64,000 nucleotides of DNA from Paenalcaligenes niemegkensis (GCF_022230885.1 NZ_JAKGCT010000004.1:1612001-1676000), one strand, 5' to 3'. Shown: positions 45,721 to 56,018, counted from the first letter of the stretch. Notes: generated from the sequence alone by a model not told the origin. A program made the numbers and translations.

Positions 45721-47076
45721 TTAAGGCGTAGGCTGGGGCGCAATGGGAAGCACAAGTCGAACCTCCAGGCCCCCGCCACTGCGCTCCAAAAGTTCAAGCG
45801 CACCCCCATGCCGGCGTGCGATGGCCTCAACAATCGACAAACCTAGACCGTAGCCCGGTATTGTCGGATTTCCACGCCAGAACCGGCTAACAGCTTGAGT
45901 CCGATCTTCTGCATCCAAGCCTGGCCCTTCATCGAGCACGCTGATCTGCATAGCAGCATCGCTTTGCCGTTCGATACGAACAATAAGCGGTGTATCTGCA
46001 GGCGCATAGCGCATCGCGTTATCAATTAGATTCTGAAGCGCGGCAAGTAAAAGGGGACGTGCAACACGTACTGGGCGGGAATTAGCAGCGCCTTGCACGA
46101 CTATCCTGTTTATAGAATCGCCGTAAAGAGGCTGCACCGCCTCGATCGCGGCATACACCGCGTCAATCGGGTCGCTGGACTCCATTTCGATAGGCTGACC
46201 TTCCAGTCTCGCCAGGTCAAGTAACCGTTGAAGTATATCCTGCAGTTGCTGTACCCCTTGATCTGCTTTAACCAGCGCAGCCTCCAGCGTTGCACTTTCA
46301 TTAGGCCTTTGCGATGCCAGCTTTGCGACCTGAATATGCGTCTTTATACCTGTAAGGGGCGTACGCAATTCGTGTGCGGCGCTATCGGTGAAGCGGCGTT
46401 CGCGCACGATTGCGCCCTGCAATCTTTCAAGGAGCTGCTGGATAGTATGCAGGAGTGGCTGGAGCTCAACCGGTGCTTTCACTTGGGGCAACGGACTATC
46501 GTCACCCGGACGGCGCCGAGCCAGCAAAAGGCGAATACGCTCTACGGGAGCCAGCCCGTGAGTAATGCCAATCCAGAGCAGGATCAGCGTTCCAAACAGA
46601 GCGACAACAAATGGCAAGCCCGCCGATAGCACCAACTCTTTAACCAGGGCCTCTCGCACTTCAATGCTGTCTGCCGTGGCAATCTGAATGTTGCCTTGAC
46701 GCAGCACATACGTGCGCCAACGCTTATTGCCGTAAACATGAGTGCTGAACCCCGGATCAGCGCGAACAAGATCGGGACTGCCTGCTGTGCGGGCGATGGT
46801 TTCAATCACCACTTCGCTCCGCACAAGGCTCACCTCACAAGCCAGCCCATCGCGCGCCATGACGTCCAACGGTTTACTGCTGTTTGCAGCGATATCTCCG
46901 GGCTCGGGAAACTGAGAGACCAGCCCGGCCACCATCCGAGCCGAGGCGGCCAACCGATTGTCTAGCGCGTCGCGCAAGGATTGCCGTGCATCCATGAACA
47001 TCCAGCCAGCCACTGCAGCCCACAGCACCGACAGTGAAATACCGATAATCAGCAAAAGCCGCAGGCGCAGACTCAT
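45721..47076 (-). CDS. QseC-like sensor histidine kinase
   Basis: 451 residues: helix 1 about 7-29, periplasmic sensor domain to about 147, helix 2 about 148-170, then HAMP, phospho-acceptor His235 in SAAHELRTPLTGIKTHIQ, N box (NLIDNAMRYA), and GYGLGLSIVEAIARRHGG. The domain order is that of QseC/TctE-type kinases. It sits directly before dsbD and overlaps the regulator gene by 4 bases, which suggests that it senses a periplasmic redox or metal signal and controls the dsb genes. The signal is unknown. Confidence 0.85.
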   Translation of the reverse strand: MSLRLRLLLIIGISLSVLWAAVAGWMFMDARQSLRDALDNRLAASARMVAGLVSQFPEPGDIAANSSKPLDVMARDGLACEVSLVRSEVVIETIARTAGSPDLVRADPGFSTHVYGNKRWRTYVLRQGNIQIATADSIEVREALVKELVLSAGLPFVVALFGTLILLWIGITHGLAPVERIRLLLARRRPGDDSPLPQVKAPVELQPLLHTIQQLLERLQGAIVRERRFTDSAAHELRTPLTGIKTHIQVAKLASQRPNESATLEAALVKADQGVQQLQDILQRLLDLARLEGQPIEMESSDPIDAVYAAIEAVQPLYGDSINRIVVQGAANSRPVRVARPLLLAALQNLIDNAMRYAPADTPLIVRIERQSDAAMQISVLDEGPGLDAEDRTQAVSRFWRGNPTIPGYGLGLSIVEAIARRHGGALELLERSGGGLEVRLVLPIAPQPTP

Positions 47077-47750
47077 TGTTCTTCTGCCTTCTCGGCGGAG
47101 CCGAGTCGGTAGCCAAGCCCCCGCACCGTCTGAACGATATTGTTCCCAAGCTTGCGTCTCAGATGATAAATATGGACGTTGATCGCATTGCTTTCCAGAT
47201 TTTGCTCGTAGCCATAGACGCTATCGCAAAGTTGCTGTGTATTGAGAATAGCGCGAGGATTCTGCAATAGCGCACGTAACAAAGAAAGCTCGCGACGAGC
47301 CAGCGTGACGGGCGCATCATCGAGCCACACCTCGCCCGTCGAAGAACAAAAAACCAAGCTTCCGTGCTCGATACAGTCTTTACTGCGACCGGCCATCCGG
47401 CGTGTCAAGGCATGCAAACGGGCTTGCAGCTCGTCCAAGTCGAACGGCTTGATCAAATAGTCATCGGCGCCGCCAAGCAATCCATCTATACGATGGCTGA
47501 GTGCATCACGGGCAGTCAGGATGAGGACGGGCAGGTTATGGCCTTGGTCGCGCCAACGGCGCAACAGCTCCATGCCGTCCTCATCGGGTAGTCCAAGATC
47601 CAGAATACAAACATCAAAATGCGACAAAGCTAAAGCGGTGTCGGCCTGGCTGGCGGTACAGACATGATCAATCGTCAAACCGTGCAGTTTTAACCCAGTT
47701 TCAATACCGCTAGCCACCAGTGGGTCGTCTTCGACGAGCAGAACATGCAT
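47073..47750 (-). CDS. QseB-like OmpR-family response regulator
   Basis: 225 residues: receiver with Asp51 (DVCILDLGLPDEDG), Lys in DDYLIKPFDLDELQ, and a winged-helix domain ending VQTVRGLGYRLGS. First gene of the minus-strand group with the kinase and the dsb genes. It differs clearly from the CopR-like regulator at 11583, so the two systems likely answer different signals. Confidence 0.87.
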   Translation of the reverse strand: MHVLLVEDDPLVASGIETGLKLHGLTIDHVCTASQADTALALSHFDVCILDLGLPDEDGMELLRRWRDQGHNLPVLILTARDALSHRIDGLLGGADDYLIKPFDLDELQARLHALTRRMAGRSKDCIEHGSLVFCSSTGEVWLDDAPVTLARRELSLLRALLQNPRAILNTQQLCDSVYGYEQNLESNAINVHIYHLRRKLGNNIVQTVRGLGYRLGSAEKAEEQ

Positions 47751-48302
47751 ATTGTTTCCCTTGAACCGCCGGCCCTAAAAATCCTCGCAGCTATTGCAAC
47801 GAGAGCAAATATCTTATCAGGCTTTCCAGCTCCGCCTCCGTAGAACCATCTCTTAATCCTGCCTTAATCCTGACTGCTTAAGGTGTCAACAATTTCGCTG
47901 CTTCGTCCACCACAGTTCCGCTTTGCACGTGTGCTGCAAGCTCCATTGGGGTTCAAGGAATGACTCGGCTGTCATGAAACATCGAGCAAATAGGTTATGA
48001 CTCCAATACTTGGAATATTGTTAGCGACAAGCTTTGTCGCATCTCTGGTCGCACTGGGCATTAGGAACCGGGATGCGCCACCAACCCCCAATAAAGCATA
48101 GTGTGGCCAAACGTGAAATAAAGCATAAGCTGGCCATTTGGCCACTTTATGCTTAACTGCACAAAAGGGTCGTCTATATAACATCCGCTGCGCTGGGGTG
48201 TGTCGGTATCGACCCTTAAATTGTCGATGGCGCCACTTCACATCGAACAGTTAGTGGGCGAAGATACAGCTACTCAGTTATTCATATCAGGAGAATGAAA
48301 TC
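47751..48302. other. Intergenic region between the two-component genes and the isochorismatase gene
   Basis: 552 bases with no supported gene. The left half is the probable promoter of the regulator (TTAATCCTGCCTTAATCC repeats at about 47852-47870). The right half carries the operator array at 48093-48154 and a TATAAC -10-like element near 48176. Confidence 0.5.
48093..48154. promoter_or_regulatory. Three-copy operator array upstream of the isochorismatase-like gene
   Basis: AAAGCATAGTGTGGCCA (48093-48109) and AAAGCATAAGCTGGCCA (48120-48136) are direct repeats 27 bases apart, and an inverted copy (TGGCCACTTTATGCTT, 48139-48154) faces the second. Looks like a regulator binding array; the regulator is not known. 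Confidence 0.6.
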
Positions 48303-48854
48303 ATGAAGAAGCGCGGTTTGATCGTCGTCGATCTGCAAAACGAATACCTACCCACTGGCAAACTACCACTGTCGGGCATTGAGGATGCCACCGCCAATGC
48401 GGCGCTAGCCATCGCCGATGCCCGCAGCAAGGGCATTCCGGTTTTCCATATCCGCCACGAATTCGCCACTGCCGATGCTCCCCTGTTTGTGCCGGGCTCC
48501 GATGGCGTCGAGATTCAGCTGGCCGTGGCGCCGGTCGGAGACGAGCCGGTCATCGTCAAGAACCACATCAATTCGTTCCGCGAAACCGATCTCAAGCAAC
48601 AGCTCGATGCCAAAGGTGTCGAAGAGGTTGTAGTTGTTGGTGCAATGAGCCACATGTGTATTGACGCAGTCGTGCGCGCCGCGGTCGACATGGGTTACCC
48701 GGCTACAGTGCTGCATGACGCCTGCGCGACGCTTGACCTTAGCTTTGACGGCGTGACGGTACCGGCAGCGCATGTGCACGCGGCGATGATGGCGGCCTTT
48801 GAGTTCGGCTACGGCACCGTGAAATCCACGCAGGCGTATTTGACTGCGGAATAA
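48303..48854 (+). CDS. Isochorismatase-like cysteine hydrolase
   Basis: 183 residues, with AGGAG upstream. The family triad is visible as Asp in LIVVDLQNEYLP, Lys in PVIVKNHINSF and Cys in GAMSHMCIDAVVRAA. This fold hydrolyses isochorismate, nicotinamide or carbamates; without closer family markers the substrate cannot be named. It is monocistronic with its own operator array, facing the luciferase-like gene. Confidence 0.87.
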   Translation: MKKRGLIVVDLQNEYLPTGKLPLSGIEDATANAALAIADARSKGIPVFHIRHEFATADAPLFVPGSDGVEIQLAVAPVGDEPVIVKNHINSFRETDLKQQLDAKGVEEVVVVGAMSHMCIDAVVRAAVDMGYPATVLHDACATLDLSFDGVTVPAAHVHAAMMAAFEFGYGTVKSTQAYLTAE

Positions 48855-48878
48855 ATAGCGCCAATTTCGACCGTGAAA

Positions 48879-48915
48879 GCACCTCGGCGTATCTTTCGGG
48901 TATACGCCGGAGTGC
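48879..48915. terminator. Hairpin between the two convergent genes
   Basis: GCACCTCGGCGTAT and ATACGCCGGAGTGC form a near-perfect 14-base stem with an 9-base loop, between the stops of two facing genes; likely bidirectional. Confidence 0.6.
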
Positions 48916-48947
48916 TGTTGTTCATTTCCTGGGCACGGCTTCGGTCA

Positions 48948-50033
48948 TTAGTTGACGTTCTGCGGCAGGCCATATGCGTCGGCTATCAGTTCGGTCGAAC
49001 GGTAAATGGCTTGCGGGGAATGCCCAAGGTTCAGGATCATCAGCTCATCGGCGTTGACGCACTGTTGCCAGGCATTGAGCTGCTCAATAACCTGCGCACC
49101 GCTGCCGCTCATGACCTTGGCGTTCCACATATCCATGATCCGGCGTTCGGTGGGCGAGTAGTCGTAGATTTCGGCTTCTTGCGCCGTAGGAACAACGAAC
49201 GGGCGACGTGTGCTCATGCGCATCATGGCGTGGGAGTAGGCCCAAGCTTGCCGTCGCGCTTCATGCTCATCGTCCGCAGCCATGACGCCAAAGCTAGCGA
49301 TCACATAGGGCTGGTCGAGCACGGCCGAAGGTTGAAAGGAGCGGCGATAGATATCCAGCGCCATCATTACGTTCTGGTCCGCCAGGTGCGCCGCGAAGGC
49401 GAACGGAAAGCCCAGCCTTGCAGCCAGGCGCGCCGAGTAGTCCGACGACCCCAGCAGCCAGACCGGCGGACGTGCGAACGAGCGCGGCACACCATTCTCC
49501 TGGTCCTGCCTGGGCCCGGGCACGGCATACACGTCGGTTTTGAAGGGATGGTCGTCGGGAAAGTCGTCGTCCAGGAAGGCTAGCAGCTCCATAAGCTGGG
49601 CCGGGAAGTCCTCCGCGCCGACCTGGCCGCGCCGTAGCGCCGCCGCCGTGTTCATGTCCGTGCCAGGTGCACGGCCCACGCCCAGGTCGATGCGTCCCGG
49701 CGCCATGGACTCCAGCAAGCCAAACTGCTCGGCGACGACCAGCGGCGGGAAGTTGGGCAGCATCATGCCGCCCGCTCCCAGGCGGATCCGTTTCGTCTCG
49801 CCCACCAGGCGTGCAAGCAACATCGCCGGCGACGAAGTGGTGACGCCCGGACTGGAGTGATGCTCGGCAACCCAGTAGCGGGTAAAGCCACGCCGGTCCA
49901 CCAGGCGCGCCAGCTCAATGCTAGCTGCCAGCGCTTCGCGGGCCGTCAGACCTTTGCCCGCCAGGGCGAAGTCGAGGATGGATAAGGGCAATGGCGCCGC
50001 GCCGTGGCGCACGCCGATAATCGAATCATTCAC
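48948..50033 (-). CDS. Luciferase-like (LLM) flavin-dependent oxidoreductase
   Basis: 361 residues from the GTG at 50033, preceded by CGAGAG; an ATG further upstream (50060) is also possible. It has the family start PLSILDFALAGKGLTAREAL, YWVAEHHSSPGVTTSSPAML and PGRIDLGVGRAPGTD. These enzymes use reduced flavin and oxygen on small organic substrates. Substrate unknown. No flavin reductase is adjacent. Confidence 0.85.
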   Translation of the reverse strand: MNDSIIGVRHGAAPLPLSILDFALAGKGLTAREALAASIELARLVDRRGFTRYWVAEHHSSPGVTTSSPAMLLARLVGETKRIRLGAGGMMLPNFPPLVVAEQFGLLESMAPGRIDLGVGRAPGTDMNTAAALRRGQVGAEDFPAQLMELLAFLDDDFPDDHPFKTDVYAVPGPRQDQENGVPRSFARPPVWLLGSSDYSARLAARLGFPFAFAAHLADQNVMMALDIYRRSFQPSAVLDQPYVIASFGVMAADDEHEARRQAWAYSHAMMRMSTRRPFVVPTAQEAEIYDYSPTERRIMDMWNAKVMSGSGAQVIEQLNAWQQCVNADELMILNLGHSPQAIYRSTELIADAYGLPQNVN

Positions 50034-50174
50034 TGTGTTTCTCTCGCAGAGGTTGGTCATCCGGGCGGTGCGAACGCTAGTCGCCCGATAGATACCCAAG
50101 AGTTTGCGCGACGCAGCCCTTCCCCACAATTGACCTAAATAACAATATTAGATTAATTTGGGCCAACTCATGGC

Positions 50175-50205
50175 TTGACCTTCCTATCGTGGCAAGCTTT
50201 ATGCT
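50175..50205 (+). promoter_or_regulatory. CueR-type promoter of copZ
   Basis: -35 TTGACC (50175-50180), 19-base spacer and -10 TATGCT (50200-50205). The spacer holds the CueR dyad CCTTCCTATCGTGGCAAGC. A 19-base spacer is typical of MerR-family control. Confidence 0.8.
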
Positions 50206-50234
50206 GGCGTTGAGATAAATCAAAGGAGATTCTC

Positions 50235-50426
50235 ATGCAGTTTCATATCGACAGCATGACCTGCGGCGGATGCGCCCGCAGTGTAACCAAGGCCATTCAA
50301 TCGGTGGATGCCGACGCGCAAATCATGACCGATCCGCCCAGCCGTCGCGTGGAAGTGACATCGTCGGCAACCCAGGAGCAACTTGAAGCGGCGTTGCGTG
50401 AAGCAGGTTATGCACCGCGCATGTAA
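50235..50426 (+). CDS. copZ: CopZ-like copper chaperone (HMA domain)
   Basis: 63 residues forming one heavy-metal-associated domain with the Cu+ site SMTCGGCARSV and the family end LREAGYAPRM. AAAGGAG precedes the ATG. It carries Cu+ to CopA in the cytoplasm. It has its own CueR-like promoter and a strong terminator, separate from copA. Confidence 0.9.
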   Translation: MQFHIDSMTCGGCARSVTKAIQSVDADAQIMTDPPSRRVEVTSSATQEQLEAALREAGYAPRM

Positions 50427-50483
50427 GCAATGCGTCGTCGCTGACCGTTGTCGCAACACGTGATGCCAATTAGCCGGTGAAGC

Positions 50484-50520
50484 AATGGGGGTGATGACAC
50501 AAGGCCATCACCCCCATTTC
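50484..50520 (+). terminator. Terminator after copZ
   Basis: Perfect 13-base arms (AATGGGGGTGATG / CATCACCCCCATT) with a 9-base loop and a TTTC end. Confidence 0.8.
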
Positions 50521-50598
50521 GTATTGTGGTGGACGTCACATCGGGATGCCTTGTCGCCGCGATCGCCGGCCTTCGTTTCTATTCTGCTACATTCCGGC

Positions 50599-50629
50599 TT
50601 GACCTTCCAACGATGGGAAGCCTTACTTT
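50599..50629 (+). promoter_or_regulatory. CueR-type promoter of copA
   Basis: -35 TTGACC (50599-50604), 19-base spacer with dyad ACCTTCCAACGATGGGAAGC, -10 TACTTT (50624-50629). Confidence 0.85.
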
Positions 50630-50669
50630 TATCCTAATCCATTGGAATTGAACGACAAGGAGGTGCGAT

Positions 50670-53182
50670 TTGAATGCCCTGACCCATCAAGAAAGCGATT
50701 TGCTAACCGCGATCAGCCTGCCTATTGAAGGCATGACTTGTGCATCGTGCGTGGGCCGCGTGGAAAAGGCCCTGCGCAAGGTCGACGGCGTTGATTCGGT
50801 AACGGTCAACCTGGCTACCGAGCGGGCCGACATCAAGGCGCGCAGCTCCGTCACCCGCCAGGCGCTGGTCAACACGATCGAGGCCGCCGGCTACAGCGTA
50901 CCCGCTGCCACCCTCGACCTTTCGGTCGAGGGCATGACCTGCGCATCGTGCGTCGGCCGCGTCGAAAAGGCGCTGAAAGCTGTTCCCGGTGTTGCCGAGG
51001 CAACGGTAAACCTGGCTACCGAACGCGCCCACGTGCGCGGCAACGTCAACGCCGACACCCTGGTTGCTGCGATCGCGGCGGCAGGCTATGAAGCGCGGCC
51101 CATCGACGCTGGCGCATCCGCCGACGAAGAAGCGGCAAACGAGCGCAAAGACGCTGAGCGCGCGGCACTCAAGCGCGATCTGACCCTTGCCGCCGTCCTG
51201 ACGTTGCCGGTCTTCGTGCTGGAAATGGGTTCGCACCTGATTCCAGGCATGCATGACCTGATCCTGCGCACGATCGGCGCGCAATGGAACTGGTACATCC
51301 AGTTCGCGTTGACGACGCTGGTGTTGGCTATGCCGGGCTTCCGCTTCTACCGGCAAGGCGTCCCGGCGCTTTGGCGTCTTGCGCCCGACATGAACTCACT
51401 GGTCGCGGTCGGCACGTTCGCGGCCTATGCCTATTCCCTGGCCGCCACTTTCGCGCCATCGCTACTGCCCGCGGGCACCGTCAATGTGTATTACGAAGCG
51501 GCGGCTGTCATTGTCACGCTGATCCTGCTTGGCCGCTTTCTGGAAGCGCGCGCCAAGGGCCGCACGTCCGAGGCCATCAAGCGGCTGGTCGGCTTGCAAG
51601 CAAAAACTGCGCGCGTCCAGCGTGACGGTACCGTAGTCGAAATTCCGATCGCCGACGTCGCGGCCGGCGACATCATCGAGGTGCGCCCAGGAGAACGCAT
51701 TCCCGTCGATGGTGAAGTCACGCAGGGTCAAAGTTATGTCGATGAATCCATGATCACCGGCGAACCCATCCCGGTTGCAAAGTCGGTGGACAGCAAACTG
51801 GTGGGGGCACGGTCAATCAAAAGGGTGCGCTGTCTTTCCGTGCGACAGCGGTGGGCGGCGCCACCGTGCTCGCTCAGATCATTCGCATGGTCGAACAAGC
51901 GCAAGGGTCCAAGCTGCCCATCCAGGCGTTGGTGGACAAAGTGACCATGTGGTTCGTGCCCGCCGTCATGGCGGCCGCCGCACTGACTTTCCTCGTCTGG
52001 CTCATCTTCGGACCGCAGCCCGCGCTAACCTTCGCACTGGTGAATGCGGTGGCTGTCTTGATCATTGCCTGCCCTTGCGCCATGGGCCTGGCGACACCCA
52101 CCTCGATCATGGTGGGCACCGGGCGCGGCGCGGAGCTGGGCGTGCTTTTCCGTAAAGGCGAGGCGCTGCAATTGCTTAAAGATGCCAAGGTCGTCGCCGT
52201 GGACAAGACCGGCACATTAACCGAGGGCCGCCCGACGCTGACCGATCTGGACATCGCCGAAGGCTTCGAGCGCCAGGACGTGCTCGGCAAAATCGCGGCT
52301 GTCGAGACGAAGTCCGAGCATCCTATCGCGCGCGCCATCGTCGAAGCCGCCGGCAACGAGGGGATCTCGATTCCCGATATCACGGACTTCGAATCGGTCA
52401 CCGGCTTTGGCGTAAAAGCGCTGGTAAACGGAGAACAGATTGAAGTCGGCGCGGACCGCTACATGCGCAAGCTGGGGCTCGATGTTGATGTCTTTGCGGC
52501 GAGCGCCGAGCGCTTGGGCAATGAAGGCAAGACACCGCTCTATGCGGCCATCGGTGGCCGGCTGGCTGCGATCGTAGCGGTCGCCGATCCCATCAAGACA
52601 ACAACACCGGCTGCCATCGCCGCGCTGCACGCGCTGGGCCTGAAGGTCGCGATGATCACCGGGGATAACCGCCGCACGGCCGAAGCCATTGCGCGCCAGC
52701 TTGGCATCGACGAAGTGATTGCCGAAGTCCTGCCGGAAGGCAAGGTCGACGCGGTACGCAAGCTCAAAGCCGAGCATGGGCAGCTGGCATTCATCGGAGA
52801 TGGGATCAATGACGCGCCGGCACTGGCCGAAGCCGACGTGGGCCTGGCCGTGGGCACCGGCACGGATATTGCCATCGAGGCGGCCGACGTGGTGTTGATG
52901 TCGGGCAACCTGATGGGTGTGCCCACCGCCATCGCCCTGTCGCGCGCGACCATCGGCAACATCCGCCAGAACCTGTTCTGGGCCTTCGCCTACAACACCG
53001 CCCTGATTCCGGTGGCGGCGGGCGTGCTGTATCCGGCCTGGGGCATTCTCTTGTCGCCTATCTTCGCGGCGGGAGCGATGGCGCTTTCCAGCGTCTTCGT
53101 TCTGGGCAACGCCCTGCGTTTGCGTGGGTTCCGCTCACCGATAGAGGCCACCAAATCCTCTCAACTGCCGACGGCGGCGTAA
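50670..53182 (+). CDS. copA: Copper-exporting P-type ATPase CopA, frameshifted
   Basis: A TTG start preceded by AAGGAGG, two HMA domains ([15 protein letters not shown] twice, near residues 21 and 92), then the actuator domain with TGEPIPV, the CPC copper site ([15 protein letters not shown]), the phosphorylation site [22 protein letters not shown] and [16 protein letters not shown]. The frame breaks after KLVGA; adding one base to the G run 51803-51807 restores [20 protein letters not shown] and links both halves into about 837 residues. It exports Cu+ to the periplasm. Preceded by a CueR promoter and followed by cueR. Confidence 0.92.
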
Positions 53183-53201
53183 TTGGAAAGGAGATATTGA
53201 A

Positions 53202-53609
53202 ATGAATATTGGGGAAGTAGCGAAAGCCTCTGGCGTCTCAGCGAAGATGATCCGATACTATGAACAGACTGGACTGATCCCCCAAGCGAATCGCAGGGAG
53301 TCGGGTTATCGCAATTATTCTGCATCTGATATACACATGCTGCGGTTTATCCGCCGGGGGCGTGACCTTGGTTTTCCGGTGGCCGAGATCAATGAGCTTC
53401 TGGGCCTCTGGCGCGACAAATCGCGCCAGAGCGCTGAGGTAAAACGTATCGCTACGGCTCACATGACAGAGCTGCGCGAAAAGATCGACAGCCTGGAGCA
53501 AATTGCCAATACGCTTCAGACGCTGATCGAGTGTTGCTCCGGCGATAACCGTCCCGACTGTCCGATTTTGGACGACCTCGAGAACACAGCCGATAGGCAA
53601 CAGTTGTAG
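53202..53609 (+). CDS. cueR: CueR-like copper-responsive regulator (MerR family)
   Basis: 135 residues: winged-helix N terminus (MNIGEVAKASGVSAKMIRYY), long dimer helix, and the Cys pair of the Cu+ loop in ECCSGDNRPDCPILDDLENT. GGAG lies upstream. It bends the 19-base-spacer promoters of copZ and copA when it binds Cu+. It follows copA by 19 bases and may be co-transcribed. Confidence 0.92.
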   Translation: MNIGEVAKASGVSAKMIRYYEQTGLIPQANRRESGYRNYSASDIHMLRFIRRGRDLGFPVAEINELLGLWRDKSRQSAEVKRIATAHMTELREKIDSLEQIANTLQTLIECCSGDNRPDCPILDDLENTADRQQL

Positions 53610-53655
53610 CAAACCCGCTGCGATTGCTGGTTAGTCCGTTGGGGGTCAAATTAAA

Positions 53656-55514
53656 TCATACAAGATTGAGATAGGGATTACTGGGAGGTAACTCAGTGAA
53701 CAACAAACTGGGGTCACCCAACAAATAGCCGTGAAGCCTTCGAGATTTCCGTGGTCCAAGAACGTCGCAGGTCCAAATGTTCAGTCCGTTGGGCTGCTTA
53801 CGATGCTGACGTAGCTTCTCAAAACGCTTCTGCACCCACTGCCAGTCCTGCTGCTTCTCCTGTTTAGCTAGCGCACCGACCTGCGGATACTCTTGTGCGT
53901 AACGCTGGAACACGCCGGGGCTAACCAGGTAAACGGTATCGCTCACGGTATGCACCAACGCCTTCGCATCGTTGATGATGAGTTTGCGCAACTGGATGCC
54001 CTCCCTCAGCCACACCATGAAATGCTCGCCAGACGGTTGCCCCCCAGGACTGGCGAACTGGCAACGTGCGTCAACCGCGTGGTTGGAGTAAGCGGAGATG
54101 GCGCAGTTGGATTTGAGGTCGCGCTGGACGAGGAGTCCTCACCGTGGACCGCAGCGGAAGATCCGTCCATGCCAATCATCGTCAATAGTTCGTCTATGGC
54201 GTCCGGCGCACTAGCCGTATCCCGAGGTGGCACCGGGAGCACTGCCGAAGTCGATGCAATTTCAGTATCACCGGCTGATGGTGAAGCTTCCCGATCCGAT
54301 GGCAGTGGGCTCGCCATGGGCAGCAATTCGTCCACACTAAGGTCTGCCGCCTCGCTGGTGAGCGTTATATCGATCGTCACCGTGCCCGCGAATGGCTCGG
54401 GCCGGTCACCGGACTCCCAGATTAGCGCGGGCGACAAGCGTAAAAAAGTGAACGTGTTTGACCATCCGCTCTCGCTGGCGACCGTAGCCTTCCAGATCGC
54501 CTTGCCTTCGGGGGTCGGCTGCAGCATGCCATGATCCTGCAGCACATTAAAGACGGCGGTGTTACTCGTCGGAATGCCATCGATACCCTGCGAGAGCAGG
54601 TGCGCACGTAGCTTATCGGAAACCGTCTTACTGACCAGCCAGAGTGCGTCCTGGGTAAGCCAGCCATCGGAGGCCTGGGGCTGGTTCAGCTTCAGCTCTT
54701 CCTTTAGTAGGTAGCGAAGGCCTTCCAGCAGCTTGCGCTGCAGTGCGTGCTTGGGCGCGGCCATGGCGCGTGCGGGATCACCGCCCAATGCCTGGGCCAC
54801 CGAGGCGCGATCAGCCTGAATGACCAGTTCGCCCAGCACCCCAGCGTGTTCATACTGTCCGGCCAGCACATAGAGCAATGCAGACCAGAGCGACGGAAAA
54901 CCGCTAAGCCAGTCCAGAATGTCGCCATCGAGCACCCGTGTGTAGAGCAGTCCGGTGGCGGCGCTGTGCAGCCGGAACTCACGGTCTTCCCGATAGCGAA
55001 AGCGGTAGGGCCGAGTTAGCGGGCCGTGCCAGGGATGCCAGATGCTGCCGTCTTCATGCTCAACATGCAGATCCACCGCGATCTTGCCGATGTCGTGCAG
55101 CAGCGCGGCATAGGCAGTCGCCGCAGTCCAGGCTTCTGCCTGAGCGGCCTGGTCTTCGGGCGTTGTGCCCCCAGGCAGCAGATGAGACTGGCGCAGTTTC
55201 AGGGCATAGGCGACGATCTCCAACCCATGATCGAGCATGCCGCCTGGATAGGCGTGGTGATGGCTTTCGGAGGCGGGAAATAGCTGCACCAGCTCGGCAT
55301 AGCGTTCCAGCGGTGCGCGGTACAGCGATGCAAATTGCTTACGCGAGAGCGACGTGCGTTGCCAGATGTGTTCCAGCAGGCGCTGGCGTCGAGGGGTGGA
55401 CAACAGCGAAGCGGCCGACTCTGGCCGCGTCAGCCCTTTGGGTGGTGCGGTCAGGGATATGGCGGTCGCATCGATAGCTGGCAGTAACCGTTTGCGCTGG
55501 AACAGCGAGAGCAT
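53656..55514 (-). CDS. traI: TraI-like MobH relaxase (TraI_2), frameshifted
   Basis: Starts MLSLFQRKRLLPAIDATAIS at 55514. The helicase-free relaxase domain has the HD-type metal sites SESHHHAYPGGMLDHGLEIV and LLHDIGKIAVDLHVEH. As read the frame ends at 54006, but the rest is in the next frame (GEHFMVWLREGIQLRKLIIN to NPYLNLV, stop 53656). One base missing from the C run 54040-54045 explains this, giving about 619 residues. It nicks the transfer origin of PFGI-1/ICEclc-like elements and starts conjugation. The low-complexity Ser/Pro stretch (about 425-500) is variable in the family. Confidence 0.9.
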
Positions 55515-55742
55515 GGAAAACCTCTGGTGATTGGCTGGCAAGAGAGCCTTTTGGCCTTTTCAGGTAGGGCCTTTCCCCTTAGCTCCATTCCCTTCTTCCT
55601 TTCTGACCCTTTGGCCCTTGAACCCTTTGGGTATAGGGCAATCCGGTCTTGCTACGCCAGTATCAATGCGGGACTGGCAGGCTCGGATTGGCAACCAAAC
55701 CTGTTGTGCCCATCAGCACATATCTTGCAATGTGCGTTTATA

Positions 55743-55765
55743 GATATACAATTAAAATGTATATC
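55743..55765 (+). promoter_or_regulatory. Palindromic operator of the first toxin-antitoxin pair
   Basis: GATATACA-ATTAAAA-TGTATATC, perfect 8-base arms 20 bases before the antitoxin start. Typical of auto-repression by the antitoxin/toxin complex. Confidence 0.75.
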
Positions 55766-55784
55766 AAATGTAGGAGTTATTAGC

Positions 55785-56018
55785 ATGCAAGTCGCCAAAT
55801 GGGGTAACAGCTTGGCCGTGCGCCTTCCGGCCAGCCTGGTAGAAGCCCTGGAGTTGCAAGAAGGTGACGATATTGAGATCGTCGTGGATGGCCCGCGCGC
55901 GTTCGCTGTTCGCAAGAAGCCGGGTTCTGAAGCCTTGCTGAAGCGTCTGCGTACCTTCCGGGGCAAACTGCCGGCGGATTTCCGCTTCAGCCGGGACGAG
56001 GCCAATGCGCGCGACTAA
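55785..56018 (+). CDS. AbrB/MazE-type antitoxin
   Basis: 77 residues, with TAGGAG upstream. The SpoVT-AbrB fold is clear: MQVAKWGNSLAVRLPASLVE, LQEGDDIEIVVDG. The C-terminal tail (KRLRTFRGKLPADFRFSRDE) would wrap the toxin. Its end overlaps the toxin start by 14 bases. Confidence 0.88.
   Translation: MQVAKWGNSLAVRLPASLVEALELQEGDDIEIVVDGPRAFAVRKKPGSEALLKRLRTFRGKLPADFRFSRDEANARD

Noticed and set aside
47972..48241. Minus-strand frame of 89 residues
   Set aside because: Lies over the operator array and promoter region, has no ribosome site or family likeness.
51803..51807. Programmed frameshift in copA
   Set aside because: Some CopA genes use slippage to make a short chaperone product near the first HMA domain, but here the break is far downstream in the actuator domain, and many other genes in the window have similar one-base losses.
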